This document shows, piece by piece, positions 26,359 to 35,059 of a DNA stretch of 45,119 nucleotides. The stretch covers positions 1-45,119 of the forward strand of contig JAJYNS010000072.1 in NCBI GenBank assembly GCA_021786195.1. Reading direction: 5' to 3'. This DNA comes from Actinomycetes bacterium (GTDB lineage Bacteria > Actinomycetota > Acidimicrobiia > Acidimicrobiales > Bog-793). The number at the start of each line of letters is the position of its first letter. The stretch's first letter is position 1. The position numbers and the translations under genes were made by a program. The notes under the pieces were generated by a model. That model saw only the letters and a list, made by a program, of their open reading frames with translations. It ran no database searches and was not told the DNA's origin.

Positions 26359-28178
26359 GCGCCGGGTGGGAGCGGCCCGATCCGTACGGCGCGCGCCTGG
26401 CCCGCCGAGCCGGCGGGCTGCTGCGGGCGTTCAACGAGGCGGGCGTGCTCGACGTCGGCGACGTGCACGTCGCCATCCGGCTCGGCCTGCTCGGGGCGGT
26501 CGAGGACGAGCGAGTCCTGCTCGCCGCGGCGCTCGCTGCTCGCGCGCCGAGGCTCGGCCACGTCTGCGTCGACCTCGCCAGGATCTCGGGGACGGCGAGC
26601 ACCGACGACGGCGAGGCCGCAGCGGCCGAGCTCGCCTGGCCGGATCCCGATCGCTGGCTCGCCGCCGTGCGCGCCAGCCCCCTCGTCGGTGAGGGATGCC
26701 CGCTGCGGCTGGAGGGCACCTTGTGCTACCTCGACCGGCTCCATGCGGAGGAGTCCAGGGTCGCCTCGGCGCTGCTCGAGCGCGCCCGGCAGCTCCCGGG
26801 CGTCGTCGACGAGGCGCTGCTCGCAGAGCGCCTGGCAAGCCTGTTCCCCGACGACGCGGACGAGCTGCAACGGCACGCCGCGGCCACCGCCGTCCGGCGC
26901 GGCCTGGCGGTGATCGCGGGGGGCCCGGGGACCGGCAAGACGACCACGGTCGCCCGGCTGCTCGGGCTCCTCGACCAGCAGGTGCGTGCCGAGACCGGCC
27001 GGCCGCCGCTCGTCGCGCTGGCGGCACCGACCGGCAAGGCGGCGGCCCGCCTCCACGAGGCCGTCCTCGAGGAGCTCGGCCGGCTCGCTCCCGGCGTCGA
27101 AGACGTCGCCGAGCGCTGGGCCGCCTCGACGATCCACCGGCTGCTCGGCACCCTGCCGGACTCGAGCACCCGCTTCCGCCACGACGAGACCCATCCCCTC
27201 GTCCACGACGTCGTCGTCGTCGACGAGGCCTCGATGCTGTCGCTCTCGCTCATGGACCGCCTGCTCGCCGCGGTGCGGCCCGAGGCGCGCCTGGTCCTGC
27301 TCGGCGATCCCCAGCAGCTGGCCTCGGTGGAGGCCGGCGTCGTCCTCGGCGACGTCGTCGGGCCGGCCGAGGACCCCGGGTCCGGGAGCCCGGTCGCGTC
27401 GAGCGTCGTCGTGCTGCGGCGCAACCACCGCTTCGGGGGCGCGATCGCCGAGCTCGCCTCGGCGGTGCGAGCGGGCGACGCCGGGCGGGCCATCGGGGTC
27501 CTTCACCGGGGCGAGGAGGGGCTGAGCTGGATACCCGAGACGGCGACGGACGAGTCTTCCGAGGCGCTGGCGCCGCTTCGGGCGGCGGCCGTCGAGGCAT
27601 GGACGCGGGTGGCCGGGCTGGCGGCCAAAGGCGACGTCGCCGGCTCGCTTGGGTCCCTCGGCGCCTTCCGCGTGCTGTGCGCCCACCGCCGCGGCCCGGT
27701 CGGGGCGGCCGGGTGGACCGAGCGGATCGAGCGCTGGCTGGTCGAGGAGGGCGTCGGTGAGGACCGCCGTGGCGGCCACTACGCCGGGCAGCCGCTGCTC
27801 GTCACGGCGAACGACTACGACCTCCGGCTGTTCAACGGCGACACCGGCGTCGTCGTGGCCGAGGCCCGGGGCCGGCTCGCCGCCGCCTTCGACCGGGGCG
27901 CGGACGTCGCCCGCCTGAGCCCGAGCCGGCTGTCGCACGTCGAGACCTGCTACGCGATGACGATCCACAAGGCCCAGGGGTCGCAGTACGACTCGGTGGC
28001 CGTGGTCCTCCCCGGGCGGGGATCGCACATCCTCACCCGCGAGCTGCTCTACACGGGGATCACCCGGGCGCGCTCGAAGGTGACGGTGGTGGGCGACGAG
28101 GACAGCGTGGTGGCGGCCGTCGAGCGGCCCGTCGCCCGGGCGTCTGGGCTGGCGCGCCGGCTCCGCTCGGGCGGGTGA
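26355..28178 (+). CDS. recD: Exodeoxyribonuclease V alpha chain (5'-3' helicase)
   Basis: 607 aa. SF1B helicase: Walker A AGGPGTGKTTTVARLL, Walker B VVVDEASMLSLSLMDRL, GDPQQLASVEAG, and the C-terminal TIHKAQGSQYDSVAVVLP and TGITRARSKVTVVG. N-terminal ~110 residues form the RecC-contacting domain. The length and gene order C-B-D point to RecD1 of RecBCD rather than free-standing RecD2. GTG chosen because it overlaps the recB stop; the longer open frame upstream is an artefact. Confidence 0.93.
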   Translation: MSAGWERPDPYGARLARRAGGLLRAFNEAGVLDVGDVHVAIRLGLLGAVEDERVLLAAALAARAPRLGHVCVDLARISGTASTDDGEAAAAELAWPDPDRWLAAVRASPLVGEGCPLRLEGTLCYLDRLHAEESRVASALLERARQLPGVVDEALLAERLASLFPDDADELQRHAAATAVRRGLAVIAGGPGTGKTTTVARLLGLLDQQVRAETGRPPLVALAAPTGKAAARLHEAVLEELGRLAPGVEDVAERWAASTIHRLLGTLPDSSTRFRHDETHPLVHDVVVVDEASMLSLSLMDRLLAAVRPEARLVLLGDPQQLASVEAGVVLGDVVGPAEDPGSGSPVASSVVVLRRNHRFGGAIAELASAVRAGDAGRAIGVLHRGEEGLSWIPETATDESSEALAPLRAAAVEAWTRVAGLAAKGDVAGSLGSLGAFRVLCAHRRGPVGAAGWTERIERWLVEEGVGEDRRGGHYAGQPLLVTANDYDLRLFNGDTGVVVAEARGRLAAAFDRGADVARLSPSRLSHVETCYAMTIHKAQGSQYDSVAVVLPGRGSHILTRELLYTGITRARSKVTVVGDEDSVVAAVERPVARASGLARRLRSGG

Positions 28179-28276
28179 CGCCGAGGACCGAGTCCAGGCG
28201 GCCCGAGGGAGCCCGACGGTCGCCGTCCGCCCCGCCGCTCGGCCGAGCGGTAGCCGCGCCCGGTTACCATCCCCGC

Positions 28277-30340
28277 GTGAGCACCGGGAAGCGGGTCGCC
28301 GAGGCGCTCGGGGCGGTCGTGGGTCGCCTGCCCCGGGGCGGAGAGGCTCGACCGGGCCAGATCGAGATGGCCGAGGCCGTCGCGGGGGCGCTCGCCGACG
28401 GCGGCCACCTCGTCGTGCGCGCCGGGACCGGCACGGGGAAATCGCTCGGCTATCTCGTGCCGGCGGTGCTCTCGAAAAAGCGCGTCGTCGTCGCCACGGC
28501 GACCAAGGCCCTCCAGGACCAGCTCGCGTCCAAGGACCTTCCGCTCGTCGCCGGGGCGCTCGCGCCTCGGCTGCGCTTCGCGGTCCTGAAGGGCCGTTCC
28601 AACTACCTCTGCCGCCAGCGGCTCCGGGAGATGCAGGCGAGCGGTGCGGCACAGCGGCTCGAGTTGTCGGGCGAGGGGAGCCGAGACCGGGGCGAGCCGG
28701 AGCCGTCCCGGCTCGGGGCCGAGGCGCGTGCCGTCGCAGAGTGGGCCTCGAGCACGGGGTCGGGCGATCGTGCCGAGCTCGCTCAGGAGCCCGACCCCCG
28801 CGTGTGGTCCTCGTTCAGCGTCGGCTCCGAGGAGTGCCCCGGCGCCTCCCGCTGCCCTTCGGGAGGCGACTGCTTCGCCGAGCTGGCCCGGGAGCGAGCG
28901 GCGCAGGCGCAGATCGTCGTCGTCAACCTGCACCTGCTCGGGGCCGACCTGGCGAGCGGGGGCGCCGTGCTGCCCGAGCACGACGCCCTCGTCGTCGACG
29001 AGGCCCACGAGCTCGAGGACGTGCTGACGCGCACCCTCGGCGTCGAGATCGGCCCCGGGCGGCTCCGGGCGGTCGCCCTCGCGGCGCGAGCCGCCCTCGG
29101 TCCGACCGACCGTCCCGCCGCCGGGGGCCGCCGGCGCGGCGCCGGGGACGGTCCGGGCAGCTCCGGCGGTGCCGAGCAGGTCCTGGAGGCAGCCGCCCGT
29201 CTCGAGGAGGTCATCTCGAGCCGCGCCGGTGAGCGCCTCGTCCCCGGCTCGCTCGGCGCGCTCGGCGAGGCGGTCGAGCTCGCCCGCGCCACGCTCGAGC
29301 GCCTCGGCGCCGAGCTGCGTCGAGCCCTCGACGCTGGTACCGACCGGGCCGGCTCGGGAGAGGCCGCCCAGCGGCTGACGCGTGTCATGCTCGCCGCCGG
29401 GCACCTTCGCGAGCAGCTCGCCAGGCTCGAGGAGCTCGAGGAGGGCGAGGTCGCCTGGGTCGAGGATGGCCCGCGCCCCGCGCTCGAGATCGCGCCGGTC
29501 GACGTCGCGCCGGTCCTTGCCGAGCAGGTCTTCGCCCGCATGCCGGTCGTGCTGACGAGCGCGACCGTCCCCGCCGGCCTCGCCGTCCGCCTCGGAGCCG
29601 AGCCCGAGCGGGTGCGCGAGATCGACGTGGGAAGCCCCTTCGCCTACGAGCAGAACGCGCTCTTGTACTGCGCGGCGGAGCTGCCCGACCGGCGCAGCCG
29701 AGACAGCGAGGCGGCGATCGTCGAGGAGCTCGCGTGCCTGATCTCCGCGGCCGGCGGGCGCGCCCTCGCGCTGTTCACGAGCCGAGGGGCGATGGAACGA
29801 GCCGCCGGGGCGCTGAGGGGACGCCTCACCCACCCGATCCTCGTCCAGGGGGAGCAGTCCAAGGCGGCGCTGCTCGAGGCGTTCAGCGAGACGCCCGAGG
29901 CGTGCCTGTTCGCGACGATGAGCTTCTGGCAGGGGGTCGACGTCCCCGGCGCCACGCTCTCGCTCGTCGCGATCGACCGCCTCCCTTTCCAGCGGCCCGA
30001 CGACCCCCTCGCCGAGGCCCGCCGGGAGCGTGCGGGGCGCGACGCGTTCCGGACGATCGACCTGCCGAGAGCGGCGTGCCTGCTCGCGCAGGGCGCCGGG
30101 CGCCTCATCCGCACCGCGTCGGACCGGGGTGTGGTCGCGGTGCTCGATCCTCGCCTCGCGAGGGCGAGCTACCGCTGGGAGCTCGTGCGCGCCCTTCCGC
30201 CGATGCGCCGGACTCGGGACCGCTCGGAGGCGGAGGCCTTCCTCCGGGCGATCGACGAGGAGGCCTCGGCCTCCGACGCTCCCGCCCGGCCAGGCGCCGG
30301 TGGCGGCTGGGTGGCACCCCCCGCGGCTGCGGCCCCATGA
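28277..30340 (+). CDS. dinG: DinG/XPD-like ATP-dependent DNA helicase
   Basis: 687 aa from the preferred GTG. Walker A AGTGTGKSLGYL, ATKALQDQL, four cysteines for an XPD-type [4Fe-4S] cluster (NYLC, ECPGASRC, GDCF), DEAH box (VVDEAHELED), VLTSATVP, ATMSFWQGVDVPG, and QGAGRLIRTASDRGVVAVLDPR. Unwinds DNA with 5' overhangs, R-loops and G-quadruplexes in known members. A TACCAT -10-like box 6 nt before GTG 28277 would give a leaderless start. An alternative GTG at 28175 overlaps the recD stop and would add 34 low-complexity residues. No N-terminal exonuclease domain. Confidence 0.92.
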   Translation: MSTGKRVAEALGAVVGRLPRGGEARPGQIEMAEAVAGALADGGHLVVRAGTGTGKSLGYLVPAVLSKKRVVVATATKALQDQLASKDLPLVAGALAPRLRFAVLKGRSNYLCRQRLREMQASGAAQRLELSGEGSRDRGEPEPSRLGAEARAVAEWASSTGSGDRAELAQEPDPRVWSSFSVGSEECPGASRCPSGGDCFAELARERAAQAQIVVVNLHLLGADLASGGAVLPEHDALVVDEAHELEDVLTRTLGVEIGPGRLRAVALAARAALGPTDRPAAGGRRRGAGDGPGSSGGAEQVLEAAARLEEVISSRAGERLVPGSLGALGEAVELARATLERLGAELRRALDAGTDRAGSGEAAQRLTRVMLAAGHLREQLARLEELEEGEVAWVEDGPRPALEIAPVDVAPVLAEQVFARMPVVLTSATVPAGLAVRLGAEPERVREIDVGSPFAYEQNALLYCAAELPDRRSRDSEAAIVEELACLISAAGGRALALFTSRGAMERAAGALRGRLTHPILVQGEQSKAALLEAFSETPEACLFATMSFWQGVDVPGATLSLVAIDRLPFQRPDDPLAEARRERAGRDAFRTIDLPRAACLLAQGAGRLIRTASDRGVVAVLDPRLARASYRWELVRALPPMRRTRDRSEAEAFLRAIDEEASASDAPARPGAGGGWVAPPAAAAP

Positions 30341-30360
30341 ACCGGTACAGTCCCGGGGCG

Positions 30361-30383
30361 GCAGGGCCGGTCGGCCGGCCTGC
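30361..30383 (+). terminator. Hairpin after dinG
   Basis: GCAGG(g)CCGG-TCGG-CCGGCCTGC, a 9-bp stem with one bulged base and a tetraloop, 20 nt past the dinG stop. No U-tract. It would separate recCBD-dinG from the sugar genes, or lie in their leader. Confidence 0.45.
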
Positions 30384-30398
30384 GCCGCGGGAGGTGGG

Positions 30399-31385
30399 AT
30401 GCCGGGCATCGACATGGGGCTCGAGGAGCTCGAGCGCTACGCGCCGGCGGCCTGGGCGCCGGCGGACCTCGGCGAGTACTGGTCGAGGACGCTGCGCTCG
30501 GCGCTCGACCAGCCGCTCGAGGTCGAGGAGCGGCCGTACCCGCTCGCCCTCTCGGGGGTCGAGTGCCGAAGCCTGACCTTCGCCGGCTACGAGGGCGGGC
30601 GCATCGCTGCCCGTGAGCTGCGCCCGGCCGGTCCGGGGCCGTACCCGGGCGTCGTCGTGTTCCACGGCTACTCCGGGAGCTCCCCCTCCCCGCTCGAGCT
30701 GTACCCGCTCGCGGCGCAGGGCGTCGCGGTGCTCGCGATGGACTGCCGGGGCCAGAACGGCGAGTCGGGCGACGACCTGGCCCGGGGCTCGGGCCACCTG
30801 GCCGGGTGGATGACCCAGGGGATCCGAGACCCCGAGCGCTACTACTACCGGCACGTCTACTCCGATGCGGTGCGCGCCGTCGAGGTGCTCGCCGCCCGCC
30901 CGGGCGTCGACCCCGCGCGCCTCGCGGTGACCGGCGTCAGCCAGGGAGGCGGCCTGAGCCTCGCCGTGGCGGCGCTGTCCGGCAGGATCTGCTTCGCCTG
31001 GGCGGACATCCCCTTCCTCTGCGACATCCGCCGCGGCGTCGAGGTCGCCCAGGACGGTCCCTACCTCGAGATCGCCGAGTTCCTCAGGCGCTGGCCCCGT
31101 CTCGAGCCGCAGGTCTGGAGGACCCTCGGCTACGTCGACGTGCTCGGCCTCGCCGACCGGATCACCTGCCCCGTCGTCGTGACCGTCGCCCTCTGGGACG
31201 ACATCTGCCCGCCGAGCACGGTCTTCGGCGCCTTCCGCCGGATCTCCTCGGAGGAGAAGGAGCTGCGCCGCCTCCCCTACCACGGCCACGATCTCCCCGA
31301 GGAGGTCGCCGAGCAGCGCCTGGTGACCCTCCTCTCGAGGCTCGCCGCCGGGGGGACGGCCCCGAGGGCAGGGGCGCAGGGGTGA
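30399..31385 (+). CDS. CE7-family carbohydrate esterase (acetyl xylan esterase / cephalosporin-C deacetylase type)
   Basis: 328 aa, normal for the family, with no signal peptide, so cytoplasmic. Alpha/beta hydrolase with the CE7 motifs: RGQ (117-119), GVSQGG with nucleophile S181, the acid in LWDDICPPSTVF (D267), and the His in PYHGHD (H297). The usual HE motif is HD here, a mild change. Removes acetyl groups from short xylo- or other oligosaccharides. Followed by a GTGA-coupled beta-glucosidase, which suggests intracellular breakdown of acetylated oligosaccharides. ATG preceded by GGGAGGTGGG. Confidence 0.9.
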   Translation: MPGIDMGLEELERYAPAAWAPADLGEYWSRTLRSALDQPLEVEERPYPLALSGVECRSLTFAGYEGGRIAARELRPAGPGPYPGVVVFHGYSGSSPSPLELYPLAAQGVAVLAMDCRGQNGESGDDLARGSGHLAGWMTQGIRDPERYYYRHVYSDAVRAVEVLAARPGVDPARLAVTGVSQGGGLSLAVAALSGRICFAWADIPFLCDIRRGVEVAQDGPYLEIAEFLRRWPRLEPQVWRTLGYVDVLGLADRITCPVVVTVALWDDICPPSTVFGAFRRISSEEKELRRLPYHGHDLPEEVAEQRLVTLLSRLAAGGTAPRAGAQG

Positions 31386-32812
31386 GCAGGGTCGAAGGCG
31401 CCGGCGGGCAGCCGGGCCCCGGCGGCGAGAGGAGGTTCCCCGACGGCTTCCTCTGGGGCGTCTCGACGGCCGCCTACCAGGTGGAGGGGGCGGTCTCGAA
31501 AGACGGGCGGGGCGAGTCGATCTGGGACCGGTTCAGCCACGCTCCGGGCAGGACCTTCCACGGCGACACCGGCGACGTCGCGTGCGACCAGTACCACCGC
31601 ATCGGCGAGGACGTCGAGCTGATGGCCGAGCTGCAGATACCGGCGCTCCGGTTCTCCGTCGCCTGGCCCCGGATCCAGCCCGAAGGGCGCGGGCCGGCGA
31701 GCCGGGCGGGCCTGGACCACTACCGGCGGGTCGTCGACCTCCTCCGGCAGCACGGGATCGAGCCGGTCGTGACCCTCTACCACTGGGACCTTCCCCAGCC
31801 GCTCGAGGACGCCGGGGGTTGGCGCAGCCGCGAGACGGCCCTTCGCTTCGCCGACCTCGCCGAGGCCGTAGCGGGCGCGCTGAGCGACGTCGGGCTCTGG
31901 GTGACGGTCAACGAGCCCTGGGTGGCGGCCTTCCTCGGCTACGGGACCGGGGAGCACGCGCCGGGGGCCACCGACCTCGCCTCGGCCGTCGCCGCGTCCC
32001 ACCATCTGCTGGTCGCCCACGGCCTCGCCACCCGGGCGCTGAGGGCGCGCCTTGGCGCCGAGGCTCGGGTCGGGATCAGCCTGAACCTCGTGCCGGCGAT
32101 CCCGGCCTCGGACGCGCCCGAGGACCTGGCGGCGGCCGGGCGGCTGGACGGCCTCACCAACCGCTGGTTCCTCGACCCGCTCCTGCGCGGCCGCTACCCC
32201 TCGGACGTGCTCGGGCGGCTCTCCGCGCAGGGGGCCGAGGTGCCCCTCGTCGAGGGCGACGAGGCGCTCGTCGCCGTGCCGCTCGACTTCCTCGGGGTGA
32301 ACTACTACACGACCCGGACGGTCGCCGCCGCGCCGGTCGAGGGCTCCTTCGCCGGTCTCGGCGTCGCCGACGTCGACCTGCCCGGCGCCGCCCGCACCGC
32401 CAAGAACTGGAGGATCGACCCGGAGGGCCTCACCGCGCTCTTGTGCCGGCTCTCTTCCGAGTACCCCGTGCCACCGCTGTACGTGACGGAGAACGGCGCC
32501 GCCTTCTGCGACTACGTCGACCCGGAGGGCGAGGTGCGCGACCTCGAGCGGGTCGAGTACCTCGCCGGCCACGTGCGCGCGTGCCACGAGGCGATCGCCC
32601 GAGGTGTCGACCTGCGCGGGTACTTCGTCTGGTCGCTGCTCGACAACTTCGAGTGGGCCGACGGCTACTCGATGCGCTTCGGCCTCGTCTACGTCGACTA
32701 CGGGACCCAGCGGCGCGTTCCGAAGCGGAGCGCCCGCTTCTACGCCGGGGTGGCTCGCGACAACGCGCTCGGCGTGGAAGGGGCGGGAGCCGGGAGCGTC
32801 TCGGGTCAGTAG
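31382..32812 (+). CDS. GH1 family beta-glucosidase
   Basis: 476 aa TIM-barrel glycosidase. N-terminal signature FPDGFLWGVSTAAYQVEGA, acid/base Glu178 in TVNEPW, nucleophile Glu370 in YVTENGAAF, and the aglycone-side WSLLDNFEWADGYSMRFGLVYVD. Cleaves beta-linked glucose or galactose from oligosaccharides; no signal peptide. GTG start overlaps the esterase stop (GTGA). Its last 7 bp overlap the 3' end of era on the other strand. Confidence 0.95.
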   Translation: MSRVEGAGGQPGPGGERRFPDGFLWGVSTAAYQVEGAVSKDGRGESIWDRFSHAPGRTFHGDTGDVACDQYHRIGEDVELMAELQIPALRFSVAWPRIQPEGRGPASRAGLDHYRRVVDLLRQHGIEPVVTLYHWDLPQPLEDAGGWRSRETALRFADLAEAVAGALSDVGLWVTVNEPWVAAFLGYGTGEHAPGATDLASAVAASHHLLVAHGLATRALRARLGAEARVGISLNLVPAIPASDAPEDLAAAGRLDGLTNRWFLDPLLRGRYPSDVLGRLSAQGAEVPLVEGDEALVAVPLDFLGVNYYTTRTVAAAPVEGSFAGLGVADVDLPGAARTAKNWRIDPEGLTALLCRLSSEYPVPPLYVTENGAAFCDYVDPEGEVRDLERVEYLAGHVRACHEAIARGVDLRGYFVWSLLDNFEWADGYSMRFGLVYVDYGTQRRVPKRSARFYAGVARDNALGVEGAGAGSVSGQ

Positions 32813-33678
32813 CCGAGTCTCGAGAGCAGCTCGGCTCGGCGCTGCCAGTCCTTCTCGACCTTGACGACGAGGTCGAGGTAGGTGCCCGGCGGCAGCGCCG
32901 CCCGCGCCGCCGTGCCGGCGGCCTTCAGCACCGCGCCCTTCCGGCCGATGACGATCGCCTTCTGCGACTCGCGCTCGACGAGGATCTCGCAGCGCACGTA
33001 GCCGCCGTCCCGCTCGACGACCCGGCAGGCGATCGAGTGCGGCAGCTCGTCGCGGACGGCCTTCAGCAGCTGCTCTCGGACGAGCTCGGCCACTCGCTCG
33101 TCCTCCCCGACGTCGCTCGTCGTCCCTGGCGGGAAGTACCTCGGGCCGGCCTCGAGCCGGCCGACGAGGTGCTCGACGAGCGCGGCAACACCCTCCCCGG
33201 TGCGGGCCGAGACGGGGAAGAGCTCGGCCTCGCCGAGCCCGAGGTCCTCGGAGGCGGTGGAGAGCCGCTCGAGGAGCCGGGCACGAGGGGTCCGGTCGAT
33301 CTTGTTCAGCGCGACGACGCTGCCGGGCCCGAGCAGCGCCGCGACGTGGCGGTCACCGGCACCGATCCCCGAGGAGGCGTCGACGACGAGGACGACGACG
33401 TCGGCCTCGTCGGCGCCTCGCCTGGCGGAGTCGTTGAGGCGCTCCCCGAGCAGGGAGCGGGGGCGGTGCAGGCCCGGCGTGTCGACGACGACGGCCTGGA
33501 AGCCGGGACCCTCGAGGACCCCCCGCACGGCTCCCCTGGTGGTGTTCGGCGAGGGCGCGGTGATCGAGACCTTCGCGCCGACGATCCTGTTGAGCAGCGA
33601 CGACTTGCCGACGTTCGGCCGCCCGACGAGGGCGACGAAGCCGGAGCGCACCACGGCGCCGGGCTCGGGGAGGGTCAT
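32806..33678 (-). CDS. era: GTPase Era, ribosome assembly
   Basis: 290 aa. G-domain motifs: G1 GRPNVGKS, G2 Thr in NTTRG, G3 DTPGLH, G4 NKID, G5 SART. C-terminal KH domain with VIGRKGAVLK binds the 3' end of 16S rRNA. ATG 33678 gives the normal N-terminus (MTLPEPGAVVRSGFVALVG); the longer open frame adds unrelated Arg/Ser residues. Follows the CNNM gene by 46 bp, the usual order. Converges on the GH1 gene with a 7-bp overlap. Confidence 0.95.
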   Translation of the reverse strand: MTLPEPGAVVRSGFVALVGRPNVGKSSLLNRIVGAKVSITAPSPNTTRGAVRGVLEGPGFQAVVVDTPGLHRPRSLLGERLNDSARRGADEADVVVLVVDASSGIGAGDRHVAALLGPGSVVALNKIDRTPRARLLERLSTASEDLGLGEAELFPVSARTGEGVAALVEHLVGRLEAGPRYFPPGTTSDVGEDERVAELVREQLLKAVRDELPHSIACRVVERDGGYVRCEILVERESQKAIVIGRKGAVLKAAGTAARAALPPGTYLDLVVKVEKDWQRRAELLSRLGY

Positions 33679-33724
33679 CGCCGGCGCCTTTCGTGACCGC
33701 CCGACCCGGTGGTGCCGCTCCTGC

Positions 33725-35059
33725 TCATGCCGCGCCGGCGCCGGGCTCGGCGCGCTCGGGCTCGGCGCGCTGGGCCTTCGAGCGGACGATGCGGACGCTG
33801 CCGATGCGGCGCCCTTGGACCTTCTCCGCGACGAGGACGGTGCCGTCGGGTGCCGCGAGCCGCTCCCCCTCGGCCGGGAGCTGGCCGCGCAGGTGCAGCA
33901 CGAGCCCACCGACCGTGTCCCAGTCCCCGACGGGCAGGTCCACTCCGAGCAGGTCGTTCACCTCGTCGACGGGCATCTTGCCCGAGACTCGGTACTCCTG
34001 CTCGGACAGGGGCTCGACGAGCGGCTCGTCGACGTCGAACTCGTCGGCGATCTCTCCGACGAGCTCCTCGATGAGGTCCTCGAGCGTGACGACCCCGGCC
34101 GTCCCTCCGTACTCGTCCACGACGACGGCGAGGTGGTACTGGCCGGCCTGCATCTCCCGCAACAGCGGGGCGACCCGCTTCGTCTCCGGCACGTAGTGGG
34201 CCGGCCGGCAGGCCTCTCCGACCGGCCGCTCGTCCTCTCCGGCGCGCACGAGGCGCATCAGGTCCTTGGTGTAGGCGATCCCGACGACGTCGTCGACCGT
34301 CCGTGCATAGACCGGGATGCGGCTCAGCCCCGACGCCATCGCCGTCTCGAGGGCCGAGGCGACGCTCGTGCCCGCCTCGACCGCGACGATGTCGGTCCTG
34401 GGCGCCATGACCTCGCGCACGACCGTGTCGCCGAAGTCGATGATCGAGGAGATCAGGGCTCGCTCCTCGCGCTCGATGACGAGCTCGTCGACGGCGACGT
34501 CGGCGAGGGCGAGCAGCTCGGACTCGGTGACCTCGGCCGAGTCGTCCTCCCTCGCGTCGCCCGGGGTGACCCTGCGGGCGAGGCCGACCAAGAGAGCGGA
34601 GATCAGGCGGATCGGCGGGAACCTGACCAGCGCCGTGACGATGGGTGCCGTGATCAGCGCGGCGCGGTCCGCATGGCGCACGGCCCACTGCTTCGGCACG
34701 GCCTCGGCGGCCACGAAGATGACCACGACCTCGAACAGCGTCGCGACGGCGACGCCGAGCGGGCCGAAGAGGCGGGAGGCGAGCACGCCGACGAGCGTGG
34801 CGGCGACGAGCTGGCAGACGAGCACGAGGAGCAGGATGGGCGCGAGGAAGCTCTCCGGCTCTGCGACCAGGCGGACGAGGGACCGGGCGCCGCGGCGGCC
34901 GGCCTCCTCGAGCGCCCTCGCCCGGGCCTTCGACATGCGGACGAGCCCGGTCTCGGCGAGGGCGAGCACGGCCGCCACGGCGAGCAGCACGACGACGGCG
35001 GCCAGGATGCCCGCCTCGGCGTCGCCGAGGCCCGAGGCGAGGACCGCGGCCCGGCTCAC
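33725..35059 (-). CDS. CNNM/HlyC-CorC family membrane protein with CBS pair
   Basis: 444 aa. Three to four membrane helices in the DUF21 domain (residues ~15-155), two CBS domains (MAPRTDIVAVEAGTS... and VVDEYGGTAGVVTLEDLIEELVGEI), and a C-terminal CorC_HlyC domain (EYRVSGKMPVDEVNDLLG). Relatives are linked to Mg/Co efflux; the CBS pair binds nucleotides. GTG start overlaps the ybeY stop (GTGA). C-terminal ~20 residues are a charged tail. Confidence 0.92.
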   Translation of the reverse strand: MSRAAVLASGLGDAEAGILAAVVVLLAVAAVLALAETGLVRMSKARARALEEAGRRGARSLVRLVAEPESFLAPILLLVLVCQLVAATLVGVLASRLFGPLGVAVATLFEVVVIFVAAEAVPKQWAVRHADRAALITAPIVTALVRFPPIRLISALLVGLARRVTPGDAREDDSAEVTESELLALADVAVDELVIEREERALISSIIDFGDTVVREVMAPRTDIVAVEAGTSVASALETAMASGLSRIPVYARTVDDVVGIAYTKDLMRLVRAGEDERPVGEACRPAHYVPETKRVAPLLREMQAGQYHLAVVVDEYGGTAGVVTLEDLIEELVGEIADEFDVDEPLVEPLSEQEYRVSGKMPVDEVNDLLGVDLPVGDWDTVGGLVLHLRGQLPAEGERLAAPDGTVLVAEKVQGRRIGSVRIVRSKAQRAEPERAEPGAGAA

